A stretch of DNA of 64,000 bases from Streptomyces avermitilis MA-4680 = NBRC 14893 (GTDB taxonomy: Bacteria; Actinomycetota; Actinomycetes; Streptomycetales; Streptomycetaceae), in NCBI RefSeq assembly GCF_000009765.2, contig NC_003155.5, positions 5,766,001 through 5,830,000 of the forward strand. The letters are read 5' to 3'. Position numbers and translations under genes: made by a program. Shown one piece after another: positions 24,655 to 33,433 of the stretch; position 1 is the stretch's first letter, and each line of letters begins with the position of its first letter. Under the pieces are notes generated by a model. The model made no database searches. It was not told the origin of the DNA and worked only from the letters and a program-made list of their open reading frames with translations.

Positions 24655-26391
24655 GTGGCTCAGAGCACCGAGACCACCGACTGGGTCTCCCGTTTCGCGG
24701 ACGAGGTCATCGAGGAGTCGGAGCGTCGGGCCCCGGGCAAACCTGTGGTCGTCGCGTCCGGCCTCTCCCCGTCCGGCCCGATCCACCTCGGCAACCTCCG
24801 CGAGGTCATGACCCCGCACCTGGTCGCCGACGAGGTCCGCCGCCGCGGGCACACGGTGCGCCACCTGATCTCCTGGGACGACTACGACCGCTACCGCAAG
24901 GTCCCGGCCGGCGTCCCCGGCGTCGACGAGTCCTGGGCCGAGCACATCGGCAAGCCACTGACGTCCGTGCCGGCCCCGAAGGGCTCCGCGTACCCGAACT
25001 GGGCCGAGCACTTCAAGGCCGCGATGATCGAGGCGCTGGCCGAGCTGGGCGTCGAGTACGACGGGATCAGCCAGACCGAGCAGTACACCTCGGGCGTCTA
25101 CCGCGAGCAGGTCCTGTTCGCGATGAAGCACCGCGGTGACATCGACGCGATCCTCGACCAGTACCGCACCAAGAAGGCCCCCGCCAAGAAGCAGCAGGGC
25201 CAGAAGCCGGTCGACGAGGCCGAGCTGGAGGCCGCCGAGGGCTCGGGCGCCGCCGCGGAGGACGACGGCAGCTCCGGCTCCGCCGGCTACTTCCCGTACA
25301 AGCCGTACTGCGGCCGGTGCGAGAAGGACCTCACCACGGTCACCGCGTACGACGACGACACCACCGAGCTGAGCTACACCTGCACCGCCTGTGGCCACTC
25401 CGAGACCGTGCGGCTGAGCGAGTTCAACCGCGGCAAGCTGGTCTGGAAGGTCGACTGGCCGATGCGCTGGGCCTACGAGGGAGTGGTCTTCGAGCCGAGC
25501 GGTGTCGACCACTCGTCCCCGGGCTCCAGCTTCCAGGTGGGCGGCCAGATCGTCGGCATCTTCGGCGGCAAGCAGCCCATCGGACCCATGTACGCGTTCG
25601 TCGGCATCAGCGGCATGGCGAAGATGTCGTCCAGCAAGGGCGGCGTCCCCACCCCGGCCGACGCGCTCCAGATCATGGAGCCGCAGCTGCTGCGCTGGCT
25701 GTACGCCCGCCGCCGGCCCAACCAGTCGTTCAAGATCGCCTTCGACCAGGAGATCCAGCGGCTCTACGACGAGTGGGACAAGCTGGCGGCCAAGGTCGCC
25801 GACGGGGCCGTACTCCCGGCGGACGCCGCCGCGTACGCGCGTGCCATCGGCACCGCCGCCGGGGAACTGCCGAGGACCCCCCGCCCGATGCCCTACCGCA
25901 CCCTCGCCTCCGTCGCCGACATCACCGCCGGCGCCGAGGACCAGACCCTGCGGATCCTGAGCGAGCTCGACCCCGAGAACCCGCTCACGTCCCTGGACGA
26001 GGTCCGGCCCCGGCTCGACAAGGCCGAGACCTGGATCAACACGCAGGTCCCGGCCGAGGAGCGCACCGTCGTGCGCGACGAGCCCGACGCCGACCTCCTG
26101 AAGTCCCTCGACGACCAGGGCCGCGAGTCGCTGCGGCTGCTGCTGGAGGGACTGGACTCCAACTGGTCCCTGGACGGCCTCACCCACCTCGTGTACGGCG
26201 TCCCGAAGGTGCGGGCCGGCTTCTCCGCCGACGCCACACCCAAGGAGCTGCCGCAGGAGATCAAGGTCGCCCAGCGGACCTTCTTCGCGCTGCTGTACCA
26301 CCTGCTGGTCGGCCGTGACACCGGACCGCGTCTGCCCACGCTGCTCCTCGCGGTCGGGCAGGACCGGGTGCGCAAGCTGCTCGGCGCGTAA
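24655..26391 (+). CDS. lysS: Lysyl-tRNA synthetase, class I (archaeal type)
   Basis: A 578-residue class I LysRS, unrelated in fold to the usual bacterial class II enzyme. HIGH appears as LSPSGPIHLGNLREVM and KMSKS as MAKMSSSKGGVPTPAD. A zinc-ribbon-like insertion has four cysteines (YCGRCEKDL and YTCTACGHSE). The alpha-helix cage domain forms the C-terminus. GTG 24655 gives MAQSTETTDW; ATG 24631 is also in frame. Streptomyces commonly hold this type besides a class II enzyme. Divergent from argS, and ended by a 21-bp hairpin. Confidence 0.96.
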   Translation: MAQSTETTDWVSRFADEVIEESERRAPGKPVVVASGLSPSGPIHLGNLREVMTPHLVADEVRRRGHTVRHLISWDDYDRYRKVPAGVPGVDESWAEHIGKPLTSVPAPKGSAYPNWAEHFKAAMIEALAELGVEYDGISQTEQYTSGVYREQVLFAMKHRGDIDAILDQYRTKKAPAKKQQGQKPVDEAELEAAEGSGAAAEDDGSSGSAGYFPYKPYCGRCEKDLTTVTAYDDDTTELSYTCTACGHSETVRLSEFNRGKLVWKVDWPMRWAYEGVVFEPSGVDHSSPGSSFQVGGQIVGIFGGKQPIGPMYAFVGISGMAKMSSSKGGVPTPADALQIMEPQLLRWLYARRRPNQSFKIAFDQEIQRLYDEWDKLAAKVADGAVLPADAAAYARAIGTAAGELPRTPRPMPYRTLASVADITAGAEDQTLRILSELDPENPLTSLDEVRPRLDKAETWINTQVPAEERTVVRDEPDADLLKSLDDQGRESLRLLLEGLDSNWSLDGLTHLVYGVPKVRAGFSADATPKELPQEIKVAQRTFFALLYHLLVGRDTGPRLPTLLLAVGQDRVRKLLGA

Positions 26392-26401
26392 CCCCGGCGG
26401 C

Positions 26402-26449
26402 TACGACGAAGGGGGCGCCCGGTGTTCGCCGGGCGCCCCCTTCGTCGTA
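26402..26449. terminator. Bidirectional terminator after lysS
   Basis: A perfect 21-bp stem (26402-26422 with 26429-26449) and a 6-base loop, 10 bases after lysS and about 50 bases before the end of the convergent DUF2637 gene. Confidence 0.92.
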
Positions 26450-26500
26450 CACGAGCTCAAGATCGCCGTACGCCCGCGGGAGCGTACGCGAGCTCGGGAA

Positions 26501-27820
26501 CTACGCGATGTGGTCCTCCTCCAGCTCCGTGTTGAAACGGTTCTGGAAGCGGTTCATATAGCGCTTCAGCTCGCTGTCGGTGAGCGTGACGCCATACGTG
26601 GCCTCGACGTTGTTGCCGAACTCACCCTTCGTGGGCAGCCCCTGGCCAGGCATTATCGACTGGCGGAACACCTGGTAGAAGCTCTCCTCGCGGGACTTCT
26701 CGTCCGAGAGCGGCGACTGCTCCACCCGCTGGGCGGGGATGGGCAACGGCTCCGGCTCCGGGGCGCCGCCGTCGCCCAGCTGGCGCGTACGGCCGGGGCC
26801 CGCCGGGATCGGAAAGTTGCCGGTCTCTTCCGGGTCCGGCTCATTCTGCTCGGGCCCCTGCTCCTCGTACCACTGCTCGTACGCCTCCTCAGGCTCGTAC
26901 GACGGATCGTAGCCGCCCCCGTAGACGACCTGCTGTTGAGGTGCCTGGAACCACGGGCTCTGGTCCGGCCCCGGCTCCTCGGGGTATTCCGGTTGCTCGG
27001 GAGGCCGGTTGTCCTGAGGCGCCGCCGCCTGCTGCGGGGCGGGCGCCGGCCCGGCGGCAAGGCTGCCCGCGGCGGGGTCCGCGGCCTCGAGCTGCGGTTG
27101 CGGCTGCGGCGCCGGCGGCAGCAGCACCGGTTCGATACCCGCCGCCGCCAGGCCCGACGGCGCCGTCTGCGCCAGCGGGACGCCGTAGCGCGCCAGCCGC
27201 AGCGGCATCAGCGACTCCACCGGGGCCTTGCGGCGCCAGCCGCGGCCGAAGCGGGAGTGGAGGCGCGCCTGGTAGACGAGACGTTCCTGCTCCAGCTTGA
27301 TGACCTGCTCGTAGGAGCGCAGCTCCCACAGCTTCATCCGGCGCCAGAGCAGGAAGGTGGGGACCGGGGAGAGCAGCCAGCGGGTGAGGCGTACGCCCTC
27401 CATGTGCTTGTCGGCCGTGATGTCGGCGATCCGGCCGATCGCGTGCCGGGCCGCCTCCACCGCGACCACGAAGAGGATGGGGATCACCGCGTGCATCCCG
27501 ACCCCGAGGGGGTCCGGCCAGGCCGCCGCGCCGTTGAACGCGATCGTCGCCGCCGTGAGCAGCCACGCCGTCTGGCGCAGGAGGGGGAAGGGGATGCGGA
27601 TCCAGGTGAGGAGGAGGTCCATGGCGAGCAGGACGCAGATCCCCGCGTCGATGCCGATCGGGAAGACGTACGAGAAGTTCCCGAAGCCCTTCTTGATCGC
27701 GAGCTCACGGACGGCCGCGTACGAACCGGCGAAGCCGATACCGGCGATGATGACCGCACCGGTGACGACCACGCCGATGAGAACCCGGTGCATCCGTGTC
27801 AGCTGGAGTGGCGCGGACAC
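26501..27820 (-). CDS. DUF2637 membrane protein
   Basis: A 439-residue protein with four or five membrane segments in the first 160 residues (VLIGVVVTGAVIIAGIGFAG, FPIGIDAGICVLLAMDLLL, AVIPILFVVAVEAARHAIGRI), a DUF2637 pattern shared with plasmid Spd-type proteins. A basic cytosolic region (KLWELRSYEQVIKLEQERLV) and a long Gln/Pro/Glu-rich tail follow. The last 60 residues (FRQSIMPGQGLPTKGEFGNN) look like a small DNA-binding or helical domain. GTG 27820 is served by GGGAGGGGAG. Two DUF3558-type lipoprotein genes lie upstream on the same strand with gaps of 165 and 154 bases. Function unknown. Confidence 0.8.
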   Translation of the reverse strand: MSAPLQLTRMHRVLIGVVVTGAVIIAGIGFAGSYAAVRELAIKKGFGNFSYVFPIGIDAGICVLLAMDLLLTWIRIPFPLLRQTAWLLTAATIAFNGAAAWPDPLGVGMHAVIPILFVVAVEAARHAIGRIADITADKHMEGVRLTRWLLSPVPTFLLWRRMKLWELRSYEQVIKLEQERLVYQARLHSRFGRGWRRKAPVESLMPLRLARYGVPLAQTAPSGLAAAGIEPVLLPPAPQPQPQLEAADPAAGSLAAGPAPAPQQAAAPQDNRPPEQPEYPEEPGPDQSPWFQAPQQQVVYGGGYDPSYEPEEAYEQWYEEQGPEQNEPDPEETGNFPIPAGPGRTRQLGDGGAPEPEPLPIPAQRVEQSPLSDEKSREESFYQVFRQSIMPGQGLPTKGEFGNNVEATYGVTLTDSELKRYMNRFQNRFNTELEEDHIA

Positions 27821-27985
27821 CTGTACTCCCCTCCCTGTGCATGTTGTTGCGCGCAACAGGGTGGCACATGCGTACGGCGAACGGGCGGCCGGTACGGCAG
27901 GAGCCCGATCCGTGGGAGGACCGGGCTCCGGCAAGTGCCCTGGTGGCGCTACGAATTGAGCGGCATCCGACGGCCAGGATCCGGG

Positions 27986-28936
27986 TCAGTTCTTCTTGGA
28001 CGCCGACGCCGACGCCGACGCGGACGGCGAGGCGTCCTTCGAGGCGGACCCGGAGGCCGGCTTCGAGGCCGACTTGGACGGGGAGGCGCTCTTCGAGGCC
28101 TCCTTCGACGGCGCCGCGCTCTCGCTCGCCGTGCCGTCGCCCTGGTTCGCGGCGATGACCGCGGCCACCGTCTCCTTCGCGGCCTTCTCCGCCGCCTTCG
28201 TCAGGTCGGCGGCGTCGGGGGTCTTCTCACCGGCGAGTCCGGCGCCGTTGTAGTCGAGCGTGACGACCACGTTCTCGATCCGCGTCACGACCGTCTGCTG
28301 CTTGAAGGAACCCTCCTTCTTCTTCAGGTCGTACCGCACCGCCGTCGCCTCGTCGCCCGTCCCGGACACCGGCTGCGTCCTGGCGTTCTTCGCGCCCTCC
28401 ACCGCCTGCGCGTCCTTGACCTGCTTCACGTAGTACTCCTGCGCGAGCTCGTTGCCCTCGCCGCGCGCCGCGTCCGAGTCGAAGCGCAGCAACGACACGT
28501 TCAGCCAGCGGAACTGCGAGCCCTTGACGCCGTTGTTGTCGAGGCTGTCCCAGGAGCAGCTGCCCCGCGTCCCCGACTCGTTCGAAGCGCCCGCTTTGCC
28601 GGACTTGTTCGCCTTCGGGACGAGATCCGCCAGCGTCTTCTTCGCCAGCGCGTCGCAGGGCTTGGGCAGCGTCGCGTACGCGGCCTCCTGCACGGCCTTC
28701 TCCGAGGCGCTCTGCGAGGGCTGCGCACTGCTCGTCGCGGCTTCCTTCTGCGCGTCGTCACCGGAGCCGGAGTCCGAGGAGCAGCCGGAGGCGACGAGCA
28801 TCACCGGGACGGCGGCCGCGCAGACAAGGGCGACGCGGTGGAGTCGCGAGGTCCGGCGCGCCGGCTCCTCGCGCTGCTCGAGCGGTCGGCGCTGCTCGCA
28901 CTGGTCTCGCTGGTCTCGCTGTGCAGGTCGGTGCAT
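27986..28936 (-). CDS. DUF3558-like lipoprotein (downstream member of pair)
   Basis: A 316-residue secreted lipoprotein. After a charged N-terminus rich in Arg/Gln, the signal VALVCAAAVPVMLVASGC ends in the lipidated Cys. The core has PCDALAKKTLADLVP and GSCSWDSLDNNG, the paired-Cys pattern of actinobacterial DUF3558 proteins, and a Ser/Ala/Lys-rich tail. ATG 28936 has GAAGGAA upstream; ATG 28951 is possible. Paralogous to the upstream gene. The site just before it repeats the phrase ACTCATGACGCTCGTGG twice. Confidence 0.82.
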   Translation of the reverse strand: MHRPAQRDQRDQCEQRRPLEQREEPARRTSRLHRVALVCAAAVPVMLVASGCSSDSGSGDDAQKEAATSSAQPSQSASEKAVQEAAYATLPKPCDALAKKTLADLVPKANKSGKAGASNESGTRGSCSWDSLDNNGVKGSQFRWLNVSLLRFDSDAARGEGNELAQEYYVKQVKDAQAVEGAKNARTQPVSGTGDEATAVRYDLKKKEGSFKQQTVVTRIENVVVTLDYNGAGLAGEKTPDAADLTKAAEKAAKETVAAVIAANQGDGTASESAAPSKEASKSASPSKSASKPASGSASKDASPSASASASASKKN

Positions 28937-28947
28937 GGTTCCTTCAC

Positions 28948-28983
28948 TCATGACGCTCGTGGTTCCACTCATGACGCTCGTGG
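28948..28983. repeat. Direct repeat at the lipoprotein gene start
   Basis: ACTCATGACGCTCGTGG occurs at about 28948-28964 and again at about 28966-28982, in tandem. Each copy holds an ATG-containing phrase on the minus strand, so the upstream gene may have gained an extra start (28951 or 28972). Confidence 0.6.
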
Positions 28984-29090
28984 ATCGTGCGGTCGGATCG
29001 GGTCCGAGGGGCCACGGTACGCGGTGGAGAACCTGTGCGGTTCCCGTTCGGGGGCTTTGCGGATCGGGGCCGCCGACCGGCCCAAGGGGG

Positions 29091-29966
29091 CTACCCGGCG
29101 AACGAATCGGCGAGCTGCTGGGCCAGTTTCCGCACCCTGTCCTGCATTTCCTCGCTGTCGGGGACCGTGCCGGGATGCGCCGACTGCTCGTCGTACCCGA
29201 TGCTCACGACGACGTTGGACGTGCGGAACACCACAGTCACGGTGCGCTGCCTGGCCGTGCTCAGCACGTCGTTCAGGAACGCCGCGTCGCCGAGATCGTC
29301 GAGGGTCCGGGGCTGGAGGTCGGCCGGGGTTCCGGTGGCCGTGGCACCGGCGGTCGCGGTGGCGGAGCCGGACGAAGAGGCGCCGCCGGAACCCGCACTC
29401 CTGCTGCTGTCGCCGGAGGGCGTGGGCGACGCCGAGCCGGACGGGCTCGTGCTCGTGGACGACTCGGAACCCTCGGAACCCTCGGAACCCTCGGGACCGG
29501 AGCCGCTCGCGGACGGCTCCGGAAGGTTCGCGTCCGTCTGCTTGGCCGCGAACACCTTCTGGGCGCGGGTGTCGTCGCTGACCGCGTTGTCGTACGAGAC
29601 GACCCGCTCGAAGTCGACGAGCAGATGGTCCGTGGCGTCGGTCGACTCGGCCTTCCAACGGCAGCCGGAGCGGCGGTCGTTGTCATAGGTGGGCGTGGCC
29701 TCGCCCTGGTACGCCCGGTCGCGCTGCTCCTGGTCCGTGAGCTGCTCGATGCCGGGCAGCAGCGAGTCGAGCGTGCCCTGGCTCAGGGCGCTGCACGCGT
29801 CGGAGAGGGTGCGGTACTTGCCGGGCTGGGCGGCCGTGGCGCTCGGGCCGGTATCGCCGGGCTTCGGGTCGTCCGGCGGGCTGTCGCTGCCGGATCCGCC
29901 GGTGCAGGCGGCCAGCAGCGCCGCGAGGAGCACGGCGGCGCCGGGTACGTACGCCTTCCGCTGCAC
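29091..29966 (-). CDS. DUF3558-like lipoprotein (upstream member of pair)
   Basis: A 291-residue lipoprotein with signal GAAVLLAALLAACTGG. The mature part has YRTLSDACSALSQGTLDSLLP and SGCRWKAESTDATDHLLVDF, the same two-cysteine layout as the neighbour gene product, then a low-complexity Ser/Gly/Thr region containing EGSEGSEGSE from a 9-base tandem repeat (about 29466-29492), then a helix-rich end. It should face the outside of the cell membrane. It is divergent from rtcB. The two lipoproteins and the DUF2637 protein are likely made together. Confidence 0.82.
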   Translation of the reverse strand: MQRKAYVPGAAVLLAALLAACTGGSGSDSPPDDPKPGDTGPSATAAQPGKYRTLSDACSALSQGTLDSLLPGIEQLTDQEQRDRAYQGEATPTYDNDRRSGCRWKAESTDATDHLLVDFERVVSYDNAVSDDTRAQKVFAAKQTDANLPEPSASGSGPEGSEGSEGSESSTSTSPSGSASPTPSGDSSRSAGSGGASSSGSATATAGATATGTPADLQPRTLDDLGDAAFLNDVLSTARQRTVTVVFRTSNVVVSIGYDEQSAHPGTVPDSEEMQDRVRKLAQQLADSFAG

Positions 29967-30202
29967 GGTGAGGCTCCTCTCGACGGTTCTCTGGTCCCCG
30001 GGGTCGGGGTGCGTCCAGTGGTGACACGGCTGGTTACGGCTGGTGAGGGCCGTAATTCGGTTGCCGCGAGGGGCGGGCCCCTGCAGACAATGTGTATCGC
30101 ACGCACTGCCGTGAACGCCGGTCCGTTGTCCTGAACGTTGACCTTGGCGCTGGTTTTTGCGATCTGAGACTTCTGTTTGTTTTTCGGGGGAATGAGGACG
30201 AT
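29967..30202. promoter_or_regulatory. Divergent region between lipoprotein gene and rtcB
   Basis: A 236-base gap with noticeably lower GC near rtcB. A TTGACC (30138-30143) and GATCTG (30161-30166) spaced by 17 bases could be the rtcB promoter; the -10 box is weak. Confidence 0.4.
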
Positions 30203-31396
30203 ATGTCGTACGTGGAGATGCCGGGCGCGAAGGTTCCGATCCGTATGTGGACGGACCCGGCGACGGTCGAGGACGTCGCCCTGCGCCAGTTGCAGAACGT
30301 CGCGACCCTGCCCTGGATCAAGGGCCTCGCGGTCATGCCGGACGTGCACTACGGAAAGGGCGCGACGGTCGGATCGGTCATCGCGATGCAGGGCGCGGTG
30401 TGTCCCGCGGCGGTGGGGGTGGACATCGGGTGCGGCATGTCCGCCGTCAGGACGTCACTGACCGCCAATGACCTGCCGGGGGATCTTTCACGGCTTCGGT
30501 CGAAGATCGAGGAGGCCATTCCGGTGGGGCGGGGGATGCATGAGTCTCCGGTCGAGCCGGGGCGGTTCCATGGCATGGCCACGGCTGGCTGGGACGACTT
30601 CTGGGGGCGGTTCGACGGGGTTGCCGAGGCTGTGAAGTTCCGGCAGGGGCGGGCCATAAAGCAGATGGGAACGCTCGGCGGAGGGAATCACCTGATCGAA
30701 ACTTGTCTCGATGAGTCAGGTTCGGTCTGGTTGATGCTGCACTCCGGTTCCCGGAACATCGGCAAGGAGCTGGCCGAGTACCACATCGGCGTCGCGCAGG
30801 GGCTCCCGCACAACCAGGGGCTCGTCGACCGTGATCTGGCGGTGTTCGTCTCGGACACACCGCAGATGGCGGCCTATCGAAATGACCTCTACTGGGCTCA
30901 GGAGTACGCCAAGTACAACCGCGCGATCATGATGGCACTCCTGAAGGACGTGATCCGGAAGGAGTTCAAGAAGGCGAAGCCCACCTTCGACCAGGAGATC
31001 TCCTGTCACCACAATTACGTCTCGGAGGAGCGGTACGAAGGCATGGACCTGCTGGTCACCCGCAAGGGCGCGATCCGCGCGGGTTCCGGTGAGTACGGGA
31101 TCATCCCCGGATCGATGGGCACCAGCTCGTACATCGTGAAGGGGCGTGGAAACGAAAAGGCCTTCAACTCGGCCTCGCACGGCGCGGGCCGGCGTATGAG
31201 TCGCAACGCGGCGAAGCGGCGCTTCACGGTCCGGGATCTGGAAGAGCAGACGCGGGGAGTCGAGTGCCGTAAGGACTCCGGCGTGCTCGACGAGATCCCG
31301 GCGGCCTACAAGAACATCGACCAGGTGATGGAGCAGCAGCGCGATCTCGTCGAGGTCGTGGCAAAGCTGAAGCAGTTCATCTGTGTAAAGGGCTGA
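30203..31396 (+). CDS. rtcB: RNA-splicing ligase RtcB
   Basis: A 397-residue ligase joining RNA 2',3'-cyclic phosphate (via 3'-phosphate) and 5'-OH ends with GTP and Mn2+. The metal ligand Cys-77 is in GVDIGCGMSAV, then TLGGGNHLIE, HSGSRNIG and SCHHNYVSEE supply further ligands, and His-326 in SHGAGRRMSRN is the guanylylated residue. All key residues seem intact and there is no intein. ATG 30203 has GAGG upstream. No archease or rtcR gene is visible next to it. It is convergent with a broken LAGLIDADG endonuclease gene. Confidence 0.95.
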   Translation: MSYVEMPGAKVPIRMWTDPATVEDVALRQLQNVATLPWIKGLAVMPDVHYGKGATVGSVIAMQGAVCPAAVGVDIGCGMSAVRTSLTANDLPGDLSRLRSKIEEAIPVGRGMHESPVEPGRFHGMATAGWDDFWGRFDGVAEAVKFRQGRAIKQMGTLGGGNHLIETCLDESGSVWLMLHSGSRNIGKELAEYHIGVAQGLPHNQGLVDRDLAVFVSDTPQMAAYRNDLYWAQEYAKYNRAIMMALLKDVIRKEFKKAKPTFDQEISCHHNYVSEERYEGMDLLVTRKGAIRAGSGEYGIIPGSMGTSSYIVKGRGNEKAFNSASHGAGRRMSRNAAKRRFTVRDLEEQTRGVECRKDSGVLDEIPAAYKNIDQVMEQQRDLVEVVAKLKQFICVKG

Positions 31397-31439
31397 TGCA
31401 CGAGGTCCCCGGGGAAAGTCGGGGACCTCGCCCATCTGG

Positions 31440-32163
31440 TTATTGGTCGCTTGGCATGGGCACCTGGCCGGTGCGCAGGCGCCAAAGACGGATGCAGCAG
31501 CTCTTCTCGGTTCGGCCGAGTTCTTTTGCCGCTGCCGCGTCGTTGTTCAGCCTCAGCAGTACGCGGTCCTCCCAGCCGTTCCAACGCCGGCGGTCGGGCG
31601 CGACCTTCATGCCTTCCGGACGAACCCAAGCGCCCAGCGAGTCGGCGGCGGTTTGCTTACGCGCCAGCGACAGACAGTCTTTGTAGTAGAGGTGAGCCGC
31701 CAGCTCCTGGGCGTTCTCCTTCGTGTAAGGGATGTTGTAGATGCGGTCTCGGGCGTTGCGCTTGAGGGTGCGCTCGGCTCCTGTCACCTTCCCGGCGTAG
31801 AAGCACAGGTAGGCGCCGATGGCCGTGCTCTGCGTGGTGAGAGAGACGAACGGGTAGCCCTGGCTCGTGTAACCCACCGAACCGTCGGCGTCGATGACGC
31901 CTCGGAGGTAGTCGCGGTGGGAGAACTGTCCTTGTGGCGGGGCGACATCCTTGGAACCTGCGAAGAATCTCGATGTCCCGGACGCTGATCTCGACGGACA
32001 ACTTGCCCTTCTGTCCCACTCCTTGCTCCAGGTGCCCGTCGGCTTGCAAGAACCCGAACATGTAGGCGTAGTGGGGGTCTTCGAGGTCCATGAACCCCGT
32101 CGTGTCGACGCCGAGGGCGTCGGTAAGCGTGCTTCGGTGCGCGCTAGGCTCGCGGTCAGCCAT
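31440..32163 (-). pseudogene. Frameshifted LAGLIDADG endonuclease-like gene
   Basis: Two frames together give one protein. From ATG 32163 the first frame reads PHYAYMFGFLQADGHLEQ (first LAGLIDADG helix) and VEISVRDIEILRRFQ, then degenerates to Arg/Pro-rich nonsense. The second frame supplies SKDVAPPQGQ, then FSHRDYLRGVIDADGSVGYT (second LAGLIDADG helix, around 31877-31920), ARDRIYNIPYTKENAQELA, and ends in a Myb/SANT-like domain (RRRWNGWEDRVLL) at the stop 31440. The two helices are only about 52 residues apart, while intact relatives have about 90, so an out-of-frame deletion near 31945 is inferred. It may have been a free-standing homing endonuclease. Confidence 0.78.
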
Positions 32164-32394
32164 GAGGAAGATGGTCCTTCCTTGCTGGTCAGGCCCTCGG
32201 TCGGGATTGCCGTCCCGGCCGGGGGCCGTCCTGTTTGATGTTGTGGCGCGAGCCTAGGTCGGGAGTTCGGTCATCGCCCGGGTGATCGAGACGGTTCATC
32301 CGTGTGAGTGAGCCGCCGCGTCGTCGAGTCTTGTGGGGGCGAGGCCACCGGTCTGTCTGAGGGGGCCCATGCCGAGGCGGCTCCCCGGCTGCGC
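32164..32394. other. Gap upstream of the endonuclease pseudogene
   Basis: About 230 bases between the start of the pseudogene and the end of a small membrane protein gene on the same strand. It holds a GGAAGGA that may be the pseudogene's ribosome site and a GC-rich stretch without clear hairpin. No tRNA or gene is seen. Confidence 0.3.
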
Positions 32395-32544
32395 CTACTT
32401 CGTGTGGGTCACCGCGTAGATCATCACGAACGCGACGATGTGGATGCCGAAGAGGAAGTACGCGAGGTAGTACCAGACGTAGCGTTCCCGTTTCTTCTCC
32501 AGGGCCAGCCGCTGCTGCTCCCCGTCGCCGGCGGGCTCGGCCAT
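32395..32544 (-). CDS. Small single-pass membrane protein coupled to SDR gene
   Basis: A 49-residue protein: charged N-terminus (EQQRLALEKKRERYVWYY) then one hydrophobic helix (LAYFLFGIHIVAFVMIYAV). The ATG shares its A with the TGA stop of the upstream SDR gene (TGATG), a typical translational coupling. It looks real because of this coupling and the clear membrane-helix pattern. Function unknown; it may hold the SDR enzyme or a partner at the membrane. Confidence 0.72.
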   Translation of the reverse strand: MAEPAGDGEQQRLALEKKRERYVWYYLAYFLFGIHIVAFVMIYAVTHTK

Positions 32545-33323
32545 CACGACTCCCGGTGGACCTTCGTGTTCGAGGCCTGTGCGCGGGGGCGGACGACGAG
32601 GAGGTCGATGTTGACGTGGCTGGGGCGGGTGATCGCCCAGGTGATGGTGTCGGCGACATCGTCGGCGGTGAGCGGTGCGGCCACGCCCGCGTAGACCTTG
32701 GCCGCCTTCTCCTGGTCGCCGCCGAAGCGGGTCAGCGCGAACTCGTCCGTCTTGACCATGCCGGGCGCGACCTCGATGACGCGGACGGGCGTGCCGACGA
32801 TCTCCAGGCGGAGGGTCTCGGCGAGGACGTGCTCGGCGTGCTTGGCGGCGACATAGCCCGCGCCGCCCTCGTACGTGCCGTGCCCCGCGGTGGACGTGAG
32901 CACGACCACCGTGCCGTCGCCGCTCGCGGTGAGCGCGGGGAGCAGGGCCTGGGTGACGTTCAGCGTGCCGATGACGTTCGTCTCGTACATCTGGCGCCAC
33001 TCCGCCGGGTCGCCGCTCGCGACCGGGTCGGCGCCCAGTGCGCCGCCCGCGTTGTTCACCAGGACGCCGATGGTCTTGAAGGCCGTGGCGAACTCGTCGA
33101 CCGCCGCGCGGTCGGTGACGTCCAGCGCGTACGCCGTCGCCTCGTGGCCCGCCGCGCCCAGCTCCTTGGCGAGCGCCTCGATACGGTCCGTGCGGCGGGC
33201 GGTGAGGACGACGCGATAGCCCGCCTCGGCGAGCTGCCGGGCCGTCGCGGCACCGATTCCGCTGCTGGCGCCGGTGACGACGGCGATACGGGAGGCGGCG
33301 GACGGGGCGGCGGGGGCGGTCAT
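32544..33323 (-). CDS. Short-chain dehydrogenase/reductase (YdfG-like)
   Basis: A 259-residue classical SDR. Cofactor site VVTGASSGIGAATARQL with following TARR suggests NADP(H); the NNAG motif is VLVNNAGGALGAD; the catalytic Ser-Tyr-Lys are in TSTAGHGTYEGGAGYVAAKHA. It resembles the YdfG group that acts on 3-hydroxy acids or aldehydes, but the substrate is not certain. ATG 33323 has GGAG upstream. It is coupled to the small membrane protein gene downstream. Confidence 0.9.
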   Translation of the reverse strand: MTAPAAPSAASRIAVVTGASSGIGAATARQLAEAGYRVVLTARRTDRIEALAKELGAAGHEATAYALDVTDRAAVDEFATAFKTIGVLVNNAGGALGADPVASGDPAEWRQMYETNVIGTLNVTQALLPALTASGDGTVVVLTSTAGHGTYEGGAGYVAAKHAEHVLAETLRLEIVGTPVRVIEVAPGMVKTDEFALTRFGGDQEKAAKVYAGVAAPLTADDVADTITWAITRPSHVNIDLLVVRPRAQASNTKVHRES

Positions 33324-33433
33324 GGACGTGACTCCTTGCGGTGCGCTTGCTCGTCGCTCTGGCGGGCTCTTGTGGGTATGCCTGCCAGGATAGGCCGGTG
33401 CCGTGCGCGCGGGGGCGGGTGCCGTCCCTCGGC

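Noticed and set aside
26315..29581. A 1088-codon open frame on the plus strand
   Set aside because: It lies opposite the DUF2637 and lipoprotein genes, has low-complexity Arg/Gly/Leu content and no domain; at this GC content antisense frames stay open by chance.
30203..31396. Intein within rtcB
   Set aside because: The RtcB protein is of normal length (397) with all motifs in order; no intein splice blocks are present.
32164..32394. Possible tRNA as integration target near the endonuclease remnant
   Set aside because: No T-loop or cloverleaf could be found in this gap; no attachment-site repeat was seen either.
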